From an uncultured Coriobacteriaceae bacterium (GTDB lineage: Bacteria; Actinomycetota; Coriobacteriia; Coriobacteriales; Atopobiaceae), in assembly GCA_902778135.1 (NCBI GenBank), contig CACYWP010000011.1, positions 1 to 64,000 on the forward strand: 64,000 bases of DNA. The letters run 5' to 3'. Under the pieces are notes generated by a model that was not told the origin of the DNA, did not search any database, and saw nothing but the letters and a program-made list of their open reading frames with translations. A program made the translations under genes and the position numbers. Below, piece after piece: positions 45,634 to 55,382 of the stretch. The first letter of the stretch is position 1. Each line of letters starts with the position of its first letter.

Positions 45634-45853
45634 TTTCATAGGCTCGGCCACCACACGTGTTACCCGTCAGCAAGTCGGACGCTTCGGACCCACCTCCCCG
45701 CAAGCCTGCAGGCAGGCAATACGCCCCTACGGCTGAGCAATAGCCACTACTTTGCAGACAATTTCTTGCATACCTTGCAAACTGGCCACTCTATCAGCAT
45801 CCCTCGTTTAGAATGTGTCACCGAAAGGACCCACGGCAACTCAGGGAGGGCCC

Positions 45854-46426
45854 ATGGACGAACGCCTAGATCGCATCCCCACCATTGACGACGTCGACGA
45901 GACGCCGGCTGGCTCGACGGGCTCCTTCCCCTCCTCCAACGAGGACCTGCTTTCGGGCACGGGTTCCATTCCCCTGGCCGCCTCGTCCACAGGCGCCATG
46001 TCGCGATCGGCCCTGGGCGAGGATTCCAGCGCCTCCCAGGATGTCGCCTTCAGCACCGCATCCGCCCCATCCGCACCGCGCTACGTCCGCCGCCGCACGC
46101 CGCATCGCAGCCAGGGGCTGGTCGACGACCTCAACGAGGAGAGCGAGCCGTCCGTCGGCTACACCCACGACTCCAACATCAGCGTGGGCGGCGCGACGCC
46201 CCTGTCCGGCATGTCGTACCGTCGCGCGCGCAGCAACATGTCGCGCGTCAAGAACAACTCGCGCTATGGCCAGTACCTCGAGATTCCCAAGGGTCGGCGC
46301 ACCATCTTCGCCTCGCGCGAACGTGCCCGCCGCCGCCGTTCCGTGCTGGCGCTGCTGGTCGTGGTCGCACTGCTGGTGCTGGCGGCGATGTTCCTCTGGA
46401 ACATGATGCAGAGCCTGCTGGGGTAG
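45854..46426 (+). CDS. Tail-anchored membrane protein, function unknown
   Basis: 190 residues. ATG 45854 follows GGGAGG. The first 80 residues are Ser/Thr/Asp-rich low complexity (ETPAGSTGSFPSSNED), the middle is basic (YVRRRTPHRSQGLVDDL, MSRVKNNSRYGQYLEIPKGR), and a single C-terminal hydrophobic segment (about 165-188, SVLALLVVVALLVLAAMFLW) follows RERARRRR, so the bulk is cytosolic. I do not recognise the family. It ends in a strong hairpin. Anything it does is likely at the inner face of the membrane. Confidence 0.7.
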   Translation: MDERLDRIPTIDDVDETPAGSTGSFPSSNEDLLSGTGSIPLAASSTGAMSRSALGEDSSASQDVAFSTASAPSAPRYVRRRTPHRSQGLVDDLNEESEPSVGYTHDSNISVGGATPLSGMSYRRARSNMSRVKNNSRYGQYLEIPKGRRTIFASRERARRRRSVLALLVVVALLVLAAMFLWNMMQSLLG

Positions 46427-46455
46427 CGGGGAGAGGCACAACAAGCAAGCCTGAA

Positions 46456-46488
46456 GAGCGGAGCGCCTGCTTGGCAGGCGCTCCGCTC
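46456..46488 (+). terminator. Perfect 15-bp stem terminator
   Basis: GAGCGGAGCGCCTGC pairs perfectly with GCAGGCGCTCCGCTC around TTG. It ends the tail-anchored protein gene. Confidence 0.85.
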
Positions 46489-46494
46489 ACACGT

Positions 46495-46627
46495 GATGGA
46501 CGAAGTTGCGGATATGCGCGGTTCTTTCGGGATACCGGGAGTATCGGACTCGCACCAACTGGCCTTTTGTGGCCTGGCTACTCACCCTGTCCGCGAAAAA
46601 TCGCGCATATCCGCAACTTCGTCCATC
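46495..46627. mobile_element. 133-bp element with perfect 26-bp inverted ends
   Basis: GATGGACGAAGTTGCGGATA... at 46495-46520 is the exact reverse complement of 46602-46627, and the interior continues the pairing imperfectly. It lies between two convergent genes and has no open frame. It may be a MITE-like insertion or a large transcript hairpin. No target-site duplication is evident. Confidence 0.6.
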
Positions 46628-46649
46628 GAATAGCCTCTCAGGCGCCACA

Positions 46650-46829
46650 TCAGTCCCAGGGATCGCGCTCGAAGAGCGGCTCCGGTCGCGCCGGGCGGTC
46701 CGAATAGGGGTCGTATCCGTCGTCGTCCTCGTTCTCGGCGCGCAGGAACTCGCAGGAGACCTGGTCCCGCACGTCCGGCTGCCTCGTCGTCCGATCGTTG
46801 CGCTCGGTAGCGTTCGGCTGGCTAGCCAT
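46650..46829 (-). CDS. Small acidic protein downstream of the PASTA protein
   Basis: A 59-residue open frame whose start (ATG 46829) overlaps the end of the PASTA protein gene by 8 bases, so it is probably translated by coupling. The product is acidic in its second half (RAENEDDDGYDPYSDRP), with one Cys and a final FERDPWD. I do not recognise it. Ribosome site is weak (GGGA 6 bases ahead). Real coding status rests on the overlap and clean codon use. Confidence 0.5.
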   Translation of the reverse strand: MASQPNATERNDRTTRQPDVRDQVSCEFLRAENEDDDGYDPYSDRPARPEPLFERDPWD

Positions 46830-48924
46830 TGTTGTTCCCATTCCCTTGATCGGCGTTGCCCCGACTGTTGCCCTGCTGGCTCGCACCGCTGCCGGGACTT
46901 GGCGACTGCCCCGAGCCACGACTGGAGCCGCTTGACGACGCGCTCTGGTAGCCGTACTGGTAGATCTCCTGGTAGGCCATGTACTGGCTGACGCTCCCGC
47001 CAAAGGGAAGCAGGTCGGAGGCCGGATACAGACCCTCTTTCGCGCAGGTTACGACGGCGCGCTTGCCACCGCCGCTGTTGGTGATCAGGACGGTCCACAC
47101 CAGGTTGTCCATCCTGCCGCTCGCGCAGGCGAAGTTGGCGCTACGCCTGCCGACGCCCGAGGGCAGGGTGATGGACGTGCTGTTGCACAGGTCGTCCAGT
47201 CCCGTCAGTCCGCACAGCTCCGCAAGCTGCTCCAGCGATTCGCGGGCAAACCCGTCGGGCACATGTGCCGTGTCGACGTCCATGCGCACGCCGGCAATCG
47301 GCGCGCCGCTGGCCAGCACGTTCGACGACCCTTCCTTGGGCACGGTCAGCGACCGCAGGTAGGGCTGCGAGGAGAAGGTGATGGTGCCCGCACTGGAGGA
47401 GCTGTAGATGGCCATGGCGTTGCCGTGGGTGTCGATGAAGCCTGCCGTCAGGCTCATCTTCTCCTTCTCGCGCAGGAAGTCGTCGATGTCCTGCGAGGAG
47501 TGGCTGAAGTACTCCGCCAGGTGATAGGTGTCGGTGGGATGCGGCGAGGAGACGTGCACCTCGACGGTAGACCAGCCTAGGACCTCGGTACCTGCCGCCG
47601 GGGCCGTCTCGACCACCGTTCGCACCGTCTGGTCGGAATTGACGTAGGTGACATGTGCGGTCAGCTCTGCGTCCTCGATGGCCTGGAGGGCATCGCCTTC
47701 CTTCTTGCCCACGATGTCGGGCACCACGTGCATGCCCGCCACGGTCAGGACGATCTCCTGGCGGGACACGAAGGTCGACCCAGCCTGGGGGTTGACCCCG
47801 ATGACCAGGTCGTTCTGCTCCATCGAGGGGGTGACGTCGACGCGCACGTTGGTCGCACCCGCCTCGGCGAGCAGCGCCTGGGCCTCGCCGACGTCCAGCC
47901 CCACGACCTCGGGCATCGTACGGCTGGTGGCGATGTACAGCGTGACGGGATCCCCCTCGGGGATGCGCTCGCCCGGCGCGGGATCCTGCGATGCCACCTT
48001 GCCGATGGCGTCGTCGGCCGGCACCGTCTCGATGAGCGTCGTCAGACCCTTTGCGGCAACGATCTGCTCAGCGTTGGCCTGCGACTGCCCCGTCACCGAG
48101 GGAACGGTCTTGCCGCCCCAGAGCTCCATGCCATACCCCAGCACCGCGGCGCCGCCGCCCAGCACGAGGGCGACCACCAGCATGGCCAGCAGGGGGCGCA
48201 GCTTGCTGCGGCTGTTGCCCTCGCCGGGGACGTTGCCCCGCTTGCTGCCACGGGCGTATGGGTCGCGGCGCAGCTCGCTGCGCCGCTCGTTGGACTGGTG
48301 GATCGTCTCGAAGTTCTCCGCCGAGCCGGCCAGGTTGACCGACTGGGCGTCGTGGTCGTAGTCGCGCGTGTTGCGCACCACGAAGTGTTCCTCTTCCGCA
48401 GGACGGGGCTGCAGCACCGTCGCGTCGAGGGTGACGGGCACCGGCTGGGCCTTGGCCGCAGTCGGCAGGTCGTCATCGCTCAGGTCGTCGATCTCGTCGG
48501 AGTCATCCAGATCATCGAGGTCGTCATCGGTGTCTTCCGGCTCGTCGCCGGACCCATCCGCCTCGTCGCCGGGGTCGCCAGTACCGTCCTCCTCGCCAGC
48601 CAGCGGACCTTCTTGTCCAAGCAGGACCGTCTCCTCGGCCTCGGGCGTCTGCATCAGCAGCGTCTCCTGGTCGAGCAGGGCCGTCTCCTGGCTGGCAGGG
48701 CGCACATCCTCGCCCAGCAGGCGCGTCTCCTGCTCGATGAGCAGGCTGTCGTCATCGACTGACCCGGCAATCGCGGCAGACTCCTGTTCCAGCAGCTCGT
48801 CCAAGGCAAGATGCGCCGGGGCCTTCTCCTCGGCCTCGGCCTCCTCCTCTGTCAGACGGGCGCCACATTCCACACAGAACAGGGCGTCATCGGCGTTCTG
48901 CGTGTCGCAGCGGGGACACCTCAT
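46822..48924 (-). CDS. Zinc-ribbon membrane protein with three PASTA domains
   Basis: 700 residues. A zinc ribbon (CPRC...CVEC, residues 3-20) is followed by an acidic cytosolic stretch (Glu/Asp runs, DDDLDDLDDSDEIDDLSDDD), one membrane segment at about 240-263, three PASTA repeats outside (about 273-470: VPSVTGQSQANAEQIV, MPEVVGLDVGEAQALL, VPDIVGKKEGDALQAI), a C-terminal domain of about 185 residues I do not recognise (with two Cys pairs), and a Ser/Gly/Asn/Gln tail. PASTA domains bind peptidoglycan and are usually on PknB kinases; here the kinase is replaced by a zinc ribbon. ATG 48924 follows GGAGGA. It lies after clpB. Confidence 0.88.
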   Translation of the reverse strand: MRCPRCDTQNADDALFCVECGARLTEEEAEAEEKAPAHLALDELLEQESAAIAGSVDDDSLLIEQETRLLGEDVRPASQETALLDQETLLMQTPEAEETVLLGQEGPLAGEEDGTGDPGDEADGSGDEPEDTDDDLDDLDDSDEIDDLSDDDLPTAAKAQPVPVTLDATVLQPRPAEEEHFVVRNTRDYDHDAQSVNLAGSAENFETIHQSNERRSELRRDPYARGSKRGNVPGEGNSRSKLRPLLAMLVVALVLGGGAAVLGYGMELWGGKTVPSVTGQSQANAEQIVAAKGLTTLIETVPADDAIGKVASQDPAPGERIPEGDPVTLYIATSRTMPEVVGLDVGEAQALLAEAGATNVRVDVTPSMEQNDLVIGVNPQAGSTFVSRQEIVLTVAGMHVVPDIVGKKEGDALQAIEDAELTAHVTYVNSDQTVRTVVETAPAAGTEVLGWSTVEVHVSSPHPTDTYHLAEYFSHSSQDIDDFLREKEKMSLTAGFIDTHGNAMAIYSSSSAGTITFSSQPYLRSLTVPKEGSSNVLASGAPIAGVRMDVDTAHVPDGFARESLEQLAELCGLTGLDDLCNSTSITLPSGVGRRSANFACASGRMDNLVWTVLITNSGGGKRAVVTCAKEGLYPASDLLPFGGSVSQYMAYQEIYQYGYQSASSSGSSRGSGQSPSPGSGASQQGNSRGNADQGNGNNNG

Positions 48925-48982
48925 GTTCACTCCTCCGATTTAGCTTCGTTTGAAGGCATTATAGAACAAGGTCACGAACGAA

Positions 48983-49011
48983 CGATGGCGCCGCACGACA
49001 CGACGCCATCG
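48983..49011 (-). terminator. Hairpin after clpB
   Basis: CGATGGCG pairs with CGCCATCG in the gap after clpB; on the minus strand it is followed by a T-containing stretch (TTCGTTCG). Moderate terminator. Confidence 0.5.
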
Positions 49012-49061
49012 TCAAGAAAACCAACGTCAGTCTGAACCCCGGCTGAGCGTCAACGGGTCAC

Positions 49062-51713
49062 CTACCACTCCACCTCGGGCTCCAGCGGCTCGTCCGCGTC
49101 AGCGACCGTTGCCTGCGGCGCCACCACCGGCGTTGCCTCCAGGGTCGCGCCATCGGACGAGACATCGATGCGCACGGTCTCTCCCTCGTGCAGCTGCCCG
49201 TCGATGATCAGCCCGGCGATGTTGTCCACCACCTGACGCTGGATCAGGCGCTTCAGCGGACGGGCGCCATAGACCGGGTCCAGGCCGTCCAGCGCCAGCA
49301 GACCCACCGCGGACTCGGTCAGCTCCAGCGTGATGCGCTCGCGCGCCAGGCGCTCGCGCACGTCGCGCAGCTGGATGTCCACGATCTTCTCGATGTCGTC
49401 GAGGCCCAGCGCATGGAAGACCACCACGTCGTCGATGCGGTTGAGGAACTCCGGCTTGAACGTGGCGCGCAGGGCGTCGTTGACCTGCTGCTGCACCGCA
49501 TCGGGGTCGCTCGTGGCGTTGGCGGCCGCGATGAACTGGCTGCCCACGTTGCTGGTCATGATGATGATCGTGTTCTTGAAGCTGACCACGCGGCCCTGGC
49601 CGTCGGTCAGGCGACCGTCGTCAAGCACCTGCAGCAGCACGTTGAACACGTCGGGGTGCGCCTTCTCCATCTCGTCGAGCAGGATGACGCTGTACGGGCG
49701 ACGACGCACGGCCTCGGTCAGCTGGCCGCCCTCGTCGTAGCCCACGTATCCGGGGGGCGCGCCGATGAGGCGCTGCACGGAGAACTTCTCCATGTACTCG
49801 CTCATGTCGATGCGCACCAGGGCGCGCTCGTCGTCGAACAGGCACTCTGCCAGCGCCTTTGCCAGCTCGGTCTTGCCCACGCCGGTGGGTCCGAGGAAGA
49901 AGAAGCTGCCGATGGGGCGGTCGGGGTCGGACAGGCCCGCCCTGCTGCGACGCACGGCTGCGGCCACGGCGCCCACGGCCTCGTTCTGGCCCACGACACG
50001 CCGGTGCAGCTCGCCCTCCAGGTTCTTGAGCTTGTCCATCTCGCCCTGCATCATCTTGGAGACGGGCACGCCGGTCCAGGCGGACACGACCTCGGCAATC
50101 TCCTCGGTCGTCACCTCCTCCTTCAGCACGCCACCGGCGGCCTGCTTGGCCTCCAGCGCCGCCTGCGCCTCTGCCAGCTGGTTCTCCAGCGTCGGGATGG
50201 TGCCGTAGCGCAGCTCTCCCGCGCGGCCGAGGTTGCCGTCGCGCACCGCGCGGTCCGCCTCGCCACGTGCGTCCTCGATCTGGGCCTTCAGGCTCTGCAC
50301 GTGGTCGATGGCGCCCTTCTCGTTCTCCCAGTCGGCCTTCATGCCGTCCAGCTTCTCGCGCGTCGTCGCGATGTCGCGGCGCAGGGCCTCCAGACGCTCC
50401 TTGGAGGCCTCGTCCTCCTCGCGCATCAGCGCCTGCTCCTCGATCTGCATCTGGGTCAGCTGTCGGTCGACGGCGTCGATCTCGGCCGGCATGGAGTCCA
50501 GCTCCATCCTCAGGCGCGAGGCGGCCTCGTCCACCAGGTCGATGGCCTTGTCCGGCAGGAAGCGGTCGCTGATGTAACGGTTGGACAGGTCGGCGGCGGC
50601 CACCAGGGCGGCGTCGGCGATGCGCACGCGATGGTGCGCCTCGTAGCGCTCGGTCAGGCCGCGCAGGATGGAGATGGTCTCCTCCACTGACGGCTCGCTG
50701 ACCATGACGGTCTGGAAGCGGCGGGCCAGCGCGGCGTCCTTCTCCACGTACTTGCGGTACTCGTCCAGCGTCGTGGCGCCGATGGCATGCAGCTCGCCGC
50801 GCGCCAACATCGGCTTGAGGATGTTGCCCGCGTCCATCGAACCCTCGGCGGCACCGGCGCCCACGATGGTGTGCAGCTCGTCGATGAAGAGGATGACACG
50901 ACCGTCGGACTTCTTGACCTCCTTGAGGACGCTCTTCAGGCGGTCCTCGAACTCGCCACGGTACTTGGCGCCGGCAACCAGCGCGCTCATGTCCAGCTCG
51001 ACGATGTCGCGGTCCTTCAGCGTGGAGGGCACGTCGCCGGCGACGATGCGCTCGGCCAGTCCCTCGACGATGGCCGTCTTGCCGACGCCCGGCTCGCCGA
51101 TGAGGACGGGGTTGTTCTTCGTGCGGCGCGACAGCACCTGGATGGTGCGGCGAATCTCCTCGACGCGGCCGATGACCGGGTCGAGCTTGCCCTGGCGGGC
51201 CAGGTCGGTGACGTTGCGCCCATACTGCTCGAGGGCCTCGAACTGGGTCTTGGCATCCTGGCTGGTCACACGCTCGTCACCACGCAGGGCGTTGAACGCC
51301 TCCTGGACGCGCTTGCCGTTGACGCCGGCGTTGCGCAGGACGGTGCCCGCGGCGCCGCGCTCGTCGGCCAGGGCGCACAGCAGGTGCTCGCTGGTGACGT
51401 AGGAGTCCCCCATCCTGCCGGCCAGCTTTTCGGCGGCATCGCCGACGCGGGTCAGTTCGTTGGAGAGGCCCATCTGCGAGAGGTCGCCCGACACGCGCGG
51501 CGCAGAGGCGATGGCGTCGTCGGCGGCAGCCTCCACCTGGGCGGGGTCGGCCCCGACGCGCTCGATGATGGCGCGCAGGTTGCGCTCGCCGGAGCCCAGC
51601 AACGCCTTCAGCAGGTGAATCGGCATGACCTGTCCGGCTTCCGCGTCTGCGGCGATGGTAACGGAGGCTTGCAGCGCCTCCTGGGCCGTGACGGCCCACT
51701 TGTCAAATCTCAT
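49062..51713 (-). CDS. clpB: ATP-dependent chaperone ClpB
   Basis: 883 residues, the Hsp100 disaggregase that works with DnaK. Order: N-terminal repeat domain (about 1-145), AAA1 with Walker [12 protein letters not shown] and pore loop [13 protein letters not shown], the coiled-coil middle domain (about 400-525), AAA2 with [25 protein letters not shown] pore loop and arginine-finger region VGSQFI, and a C-terminal acidic tail. No ClpP-binding IGF loop, as expected. ATG 51713 follows AAAGGGGG. Its promoter has a HAIR-like site; clpX-like gene is divergent. Confidence 0.97.
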   Translation of the reverse strand: MRFDKWAVTAQEALQASVTIAADAEAGQVMPIHLLKALLGSGERNLRAIIERVGADPAQVEAAADDAIASAPRVSGDLSQMGLSNELTRVGDAAEKLAGRMGDSYVTSEHLLCALADERGAAGTVLRNAGVNGKRVQEAFNALRGDERVTSQDAKTQFEALEQYGRNVTDLARQGKLDPVIGRVEEIRRTIQVLSRRTKNNPVLIGEPGVGKTAIVEGLAERIVAGDVPSTLKDRDIVELDMSALVAGAKYRGEFEDRLKSVLKEVKKSDGRVILFIDELHTIVGAGAAEGSMDAGNILKPMLARGELHAIGATTLDEYRKYVEKDAALARRFQTVMVSEPSVEETISILRGLTERYEAHHRVRIADAALVAAADLSNRYISDRFLPDKAIDLVDEAASRLRMELDSMPAEIDAVDRQLTQMQIEEQALMREEDEASKERLEALRRDIATTREKLDGMKADWENEKGAIDHVQSLKAQIEDARGEADRAVRDGNLGRAGELRYGTIPTLENQLAEAQAALEAKQAAGGVLKEEVTTEEIAEVVSAWTGVPVSKMMQGEMDKLKNLEGELHRRVVGQNEAVGAVAAAVRRSRAGLSDPDRPIGSFFFLGPTGVGKTELAKALAECLFDDERALVRIDMSEYMEKFSVQRLIGAPPGYVGYDEGGQLTEAVRRRPYSVILLDEMEKAHPDVFNVLLQVLDDGRLTDGQGRVVSFKNTIIIMTSNVGSQFIAAANATSDPDAVQQQVNDALRATFKPEFLNRIDDVVVFHALGLDDIEKIVDIQLRDVRERLARERITLELTESAVGLLALDGLDPVYGARPLKRLIQRQVVDNIAGLIIDGQLHEGETVRIDVSSDGATLEATPVVAPQATVADADEPLEPEVEW

Positions 51714-51750
51714 AGGTACCCCCTTTGGGTTCGTCGTTCATCAAGAGCCA

Positions 51751-51812
51751 TTGTTCCCGCCCGAAGGGCTTGGTATGCATATCTAAGTGCGTTTGTATGA
51801 GATTTTCTAAGT
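51751..51812 (-). promoter_or_regulatory. clpB promoter: HAIR-like sites and leader motif
   Basis: TCTAAGT-N7-TATGAGA at 51782-51802, with a second TCTAAGT at 51806-51812. A -10 box TATGCA (51776-51781, minus strand) abuts the operator. TTGTTCCC (51751-51758) matches the hsp20 and dnaK leaders. The divergent clpX-like gene starts at 51957; its own promoter may be near CATAAT at 51924-51929. Confidence 0.65.
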
Positions 51813-51956
51813 TGACACCAGATAGGAGGACATTCGGCCCGTGACAAGCCGCGTCGTCCCCCGTTGCACGCCAACATGACATGTGTGCATGGTGGCTCCC
51901 GTGTTGACCTGCGTCCCTTTGGGCATAATGGGACCATTGGACATTGGAGGGGCGCC

Positions 51957-53747
51957 ATGTTTGATCCGTACGACCAGCACAAGGCCTCCAAGGGCATCAT
52001 CACGGTCTTCAAGACCAAGGTACTGCGCAACATCGCGGTCATCCTGTTCGCCGGGATGCTGGGCGGACGCCTGTTCATCGAGGTCGTCGACGGGATAGCC
52101 GGTACCTCCAGCCGCCTTGACGCCTTCATGAACGTCCTGTTCTTCTGCATCGTCGTCGCCGGCGCGTTCGGCGTCCGCTACCTGTTCAAGCACGTCATCG
52201 ACTTGGAGGACATCAACCCGCCCCTCGGGTGGTCCCCCACCCTGACCAAGGAGCAGGCCGAGTCGTATCGCGGGTTCCAGATGCGCGTCAACGAGAACGG
52301 CCAACTGGAGCCCATCAAGTTCGGCGACCTCGACACCGATCGGGGCAAGGTGGACGGCAAACCCGCGCAGGGCGTGGCGCAGGGAGGAGCCCAGCCCCAC
52401 CCCGCGAGTGCGGACGGGACGACAGGCCATGGCGACGGGACCGGCCCTACCGGCGGGAAGGGCTCCGCGCCCGAGGCCGCGACGCCTGCCGCGGGCGGGA
52501 AGGCGGGCGGCACCGCATCCCCGGCGAAGCAGGCGGGCACGCCCACGCGCCCCCATCGCGCGGCCGCCACGAGGAGGCCCGGCTACAAGCGCAAGGTGCG
52601 TGCGGGCATCAGGGCCGGTCAGAGCGTGGACACCGAGGTCGAGGTCGGCCCACTGCTGCGCAAGGACGGGTCGCTGCCCACGCCCCAGCAGATCTTCGAT
52701 GCGCTGGGCCAGTACGTCATCGGCCAGGAGGAGGCGCGCCGCACGCTGGCGGTCGCCGTCTACAACCACTACAAGCGCGTCACGCCCAACTGGACGGACG
52801 ACGAGGCCAACCCCGTCGAGATCGCGAAGTCGAACATCCTGCTGCTGGGGCCAACCGGAACGGGCAAGACGCTGATGGTCCAGACCCTGGCGAAGATCCT
52901 CGACGTGCCGCTGGCCATCGCCGACGCGACCACGCTGACCGACGCGGGCTACGTGGGCGAGGACGTCGAGTCGATCCTGGCACGCCTGATCGCCGCGGCG
53001 GGCAGCGAGGAGGCCGCCAGCATGGGCATCGTCTACATCGACGAGTTCGACAAGATCGCACGTGCCGGCAACGCCGCGCAGTTTGCCAGCAACGCCAACG
53101 ACCCCTCGGGCGAGGGTGTCCAGCAGGCGCTGCTCAAGCTGCTGGAGGGCTCCATGACGACCGTCCCTCCCCTTGGCGGGCGCACCAACCTGCTGCAGCG
53201 CAACAACCAGCTGGACACCACCAACATCCTGTTCATCTGCGGCGGGGCATTCGTCGGGCTGTCCGAGATCGTCCGCCGCAGGACCACCAACCACAGCATC
53301 GGGTTCGCCCAGACGGGCAGCTCGACGGGTGGCACGCCCTCCGAGGACGAGTTGCTGACGATGGTCGAGCCGCAGGACCTGCACCGGTTCGGGCTGATAC
53401 CCGAGCTGGTGGGCCGCATCCCCGTCATCACCCACACGGTCGAGCTGGACGTCGACTCGATGGTGCGCATCCTCACCGAGCCCAAGAACGCCATCATCCG
53501 CCAGTACCAGCGCCTGGTGGCCTACGACGGGGTCCAGCTGGAGTTCGACCAGGAGGCCCTGGAGGCCATCGCGCACCAGGCGCTGGAGCGCGGCACCGGC
53601 GCACGCGGCCTGCGCTCCATCTGCGAGCGCGTCCTGCGCGACACGATGTTCGAGGTGCCCGGCAGGGACGACATCGAGCGCGTCGTCGTTCATGCCGCCT
53701 GCATCACCGATGGGGAGAGGCCCGAGTACGTCCTGCGAGAGGGATAG
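51957..53747 (+). CDS. clpX: ClpX-like AAA+ unfoldase with an N-terminal membrane hairpin
   Basis: 596 residues. Instead of the usual N-terminal Cys4 zinc domain there are two hydrophobic segments (about 25-44 and 56-77: [16 protein letters not shown] and [20 protein letters not shown]), then a Pro/Gly/Ala-rich linker to about residue 225. The AAA+ part is ClpX-like: Walker A GPTGTGKT (298-305), pore loop GYVG (331-334), Walker [25 protein letters not shown], the IGF loop for ClpP (448-450) and sensor-2 GTGARGLRS. The RKH-type loop differs (VRRRTTNHS). ATG 51957 follows GGAGGGG. It diverges from clpB. Probably a membrane-tethered ClpXP unfoldase. Confidence 0.88.
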   Translation: MFDPYDQHKASKGIITVFKTKVLRNIAVILFAGMLGGRLFIEVVDGIAGTSSRLDAFMNVLFFCIVVAGAFGVRYLFKHVIDLEDINPPLGWSPTLTKEQAESYRGFQMRVNENGQLEPIKFGDLDTDRGKVDGKPAQGVAQGGAQPHPASADGTTGHGDGTGPTGGKGSAPEAATPAAGGKAGGTASPAKQAGTPTRPHRAAATRRPGYKRKVRAGIRAGQSVDTEVEVGPLLRKDGSLPTPQQIFDALGQYVIGQEEARRTLAVAVYNHYKRVTPNWTDDEANPVEIAKSNILLLGPTGTGKTLMVQTLAKILDVPLAIADATTLTDAGYVGEDVESILARLIAAAGSEEAASMGIVYIDEFDKIARAGNAAQFASNANDPSGEGVQQALLKLLEGSMTTVPPLGGRTNLLQRNNQLDTTNILFICGGAFVGLSEIVRRRTTNHSIGFAQTGSSTGGTPSEDELLTMVEPQDLHRFGLIPELVGRIPVITHTVELDVDSMVRILTEPKNAIIRQYQRLVAYDGVQLEFDQEALEAIAHQALERGTGARGLRSICERVLRDTMFEVPGRDDIERVVVHAACITDGERPEYVLREG

Positions 53748-53759
53748 GGTACCGGAACG

Positions 53760-53779
53760 GCCGGCCCCGCAGGGCCGGC
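53760..53779. terminator. Hairpin after the clpX-like gene
   Basis: GCCGGCCC pairs with GGGCCGGC around four bases, between two convergent genes. No T-run. Confidence 0.5.
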
Positions 53780-53789
53780 AGCTCCCCTG

Positions 53790-54464
53790 CTAGCCCTCGA
53801 AGGGCAGGTAGCGCCGCATGCGCTCGGCAGCCATCACGCGGTCGTCGGTGTCGAAGATCGCGCGGCCGACCATGAGGATCTCCGGGTCGAGCGTCATGAC
53901 CTCGCGGATGTTGCCCTCGTTGATGCCCGTGTTCAGGGCCAGCTTCGCGGTGCGCAGGTTGCGCTTGGCGACCTTGGCCAGGTCGAGCGGCTTGACCTTG
54001 GGCGTGAACCAGCTGCGGTGCGTCTCGAGGTCATAGTCGTACTCGGGGATGAAGCCGGTGTGCACGGCGACGTAGTCGACGCCCAGGGCGTCCACCTCGG
54101 CCGTGCGCTTGGCAAACGAGCGCGCCGGGGCGGACATGTCGCAGATAATCTGGCCGCCGTAGCTCCTTGCCTTCTCGACCATCTTGATGATGACCGGGTC
54201 CGGCGCCGCCGAGAGCACCGACACGATGCTCGCGCCCGCCTCGAAGCAGCGCGTCGTCACGCCGGACCCGCCATGGAAGATCTTGGCGTCCACGCAGATG
54301 CAGAGGTCGGGATGGGCTTCATGAATCTCCTTGACGAGGCCGAGGCCGTAGGTCACGACCATCGGGAAGCCGATCTCGATGATGTCGACATGGTCGGCCA
54401 GCAGGTTGGCGGAGTTGATGATCTGGTCATACTGGCCGTGGTCTATGGTGAGCTGGAGCTTCAT
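53790..54464 (-). CDS. HUMPS/KGPDC-family decarboxylase with an altered active-site motif
   Basis: A 224-residue TIM-barrel of the orotidine-5'-phosphate decarboxylase suprafamily (3-hexulose-6-P synthase or 3-keto-L-gulonate-6-P decarboxylase): QLTIDHGQYDQII, VDIIEIGFPMVVTYG, CICVDAKIFHGG, VSVLSAAPD and a C-terminal ILMVGRAIFDTDD. The catalytic DxKxxD reads DAKIFH here, so the second Asp is His. It begins 12 bases after the AEC-type transporter. Substrate uncertain; the motif change may mean a different reaction or loss of function. Confidence 0.8.
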   Translation of the reverse strand: MKLQLTIDHGQYDQIINSANLLADHVDIIEIGFPMVVTYGLGLVKEIHEAHPDLCICVDAKIFHGGSGVTTRCFEAGASIVSVLSAAPDPVIIKMVEKARSYGGQIICDMSAPARSFAKRTAEVDALGVDYVAVHTGFIPEYDYDLETHRSWFTPKVKPLDLAKVAKRNLRTAKLALNTGINEGNIREVMTLDPEILMVGRAIFDTDDRVMAAERMRRYLPFEG

Positions 54465-54476
54465 GGGTACTACCTC

Positions 54477-55382
54477 CTAGAGAATCTGCATGGCAAGGGC
54501 GAGCACGACCGGCATGGTGACCATGGAGACGATGGTCGTCCCGATGGCAAGGCCCGTACCGTACGAGTAGTCGCCGCCGTACTTGAGCGCGAGCATCGAC
54601 GTGGCGGAGGCCGCCGGGGCAGCCGCGATGATCATCATGACCATGCGCACCTCAAAGGCCGCCGGCATGAGCAGGAGAATGGGGATGCACACCAGTGGCA
54701 CGGCCACGAGGCGCAACGCGATCGCCTTGTAGAGGCGTGTGTCGGAGATCATGAGGCCGATGTTGGAGGCGCCGAGCGTGGCGCCGAGGATGACCATGCC
54801 CAGACCGGTGTTCATGTTGGCCATGCCGCCGACGACCTGCGCCAGCACGTAGGGCAGCTCGATAGGCGCAAAGAACAGGATCATGCCCACGACCACGGCG
54901 ATGAGGTTGGGGTTGGTGAGGATCTTCTTCACCGACACCTCGTTCTTGTCTCCGCTCATGAGCAGGACGCCGTAGGTCCAGAACGTGATCGTGCCCACGA
55001 CCATGGTCATCGTGACGTAGAAGACGTATTCGTCGCCGAGGATGCCCTGGATGAGGGGGATGCCGACGAACCCGGAGTTGGAGAAGACGACGGCGAAGGT
55101 TCCGATGCGGTCCACCTTTCCGCAGCCGAAGCGCCCGATGACGATCGACACGAAGAAGATGACGAGGAAGAACAGCATGACCACGACGCCGGTCGAGATC
55201 TTCTCGGCGTCAAAGGGTATGGCAAGCGCGCGGACGACCACGCAGGGGGTTGCGACGTACAGGGCGAGGTTGGACAGCTGGGCGACGCCGGTCTCGTCCA
55301 CCGCCTTGATCTTGTAGAGGATCACCCCGACCGACATCATGACGAGCATTACCAGGATTTGTTTGATGAGAATCAGTACCAC
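54477..55382 (-). CDS. AEC-family auxin-efflux-type transporter
   Basis: A 301-residue membrane protein with about ten hydrophobic segments. The pattern SNSGFVGIPLIQ and ANMNTGLGMVILGATLG in the two halves fits the AEC family, which exports or imports organic acids such as malonate. I use the GTG at 55382, 8 bases after GGGAGG, because upstream codons are not hydrophobic. It is co-transcribed with the HUMPS-family gene, suggesting a sugar-acid or dicarboxylate substrate; this is inference. Confidence 0.85.
   Translation of the reverse strand: MVLILIKQILVMLVMMSVGVILYKIKAVDETGVAQLSNLALYVATPCVVVRALAIPFDAEKISTGVVVMLFFLVIFFVSIVIGRFGCGKVDRIGTFAVVFSNSGFVGIPLIQGILGDEYVFYVTMTMVVGTITFWTYGVLLMSGDKNEVSVKKILTNPNLIAVVVGMILFFAPIELPYVLAQVVGGMANMNTGLGMVILGATLGASNIGLMISDTRLYKAIALRLVAVPLVCIPILLLMPAAFEVRMVMMIIAAAPAASATSMLALKYGGDYSYGTGLAIGTTIVSMVTMPVVLALAMQIL

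Noticed and set aside
46495..46627. An insertion sequence with a transposase
   Set aside because: The element is only 133 bp and has no open frame of use; I call it MITE-like at most.
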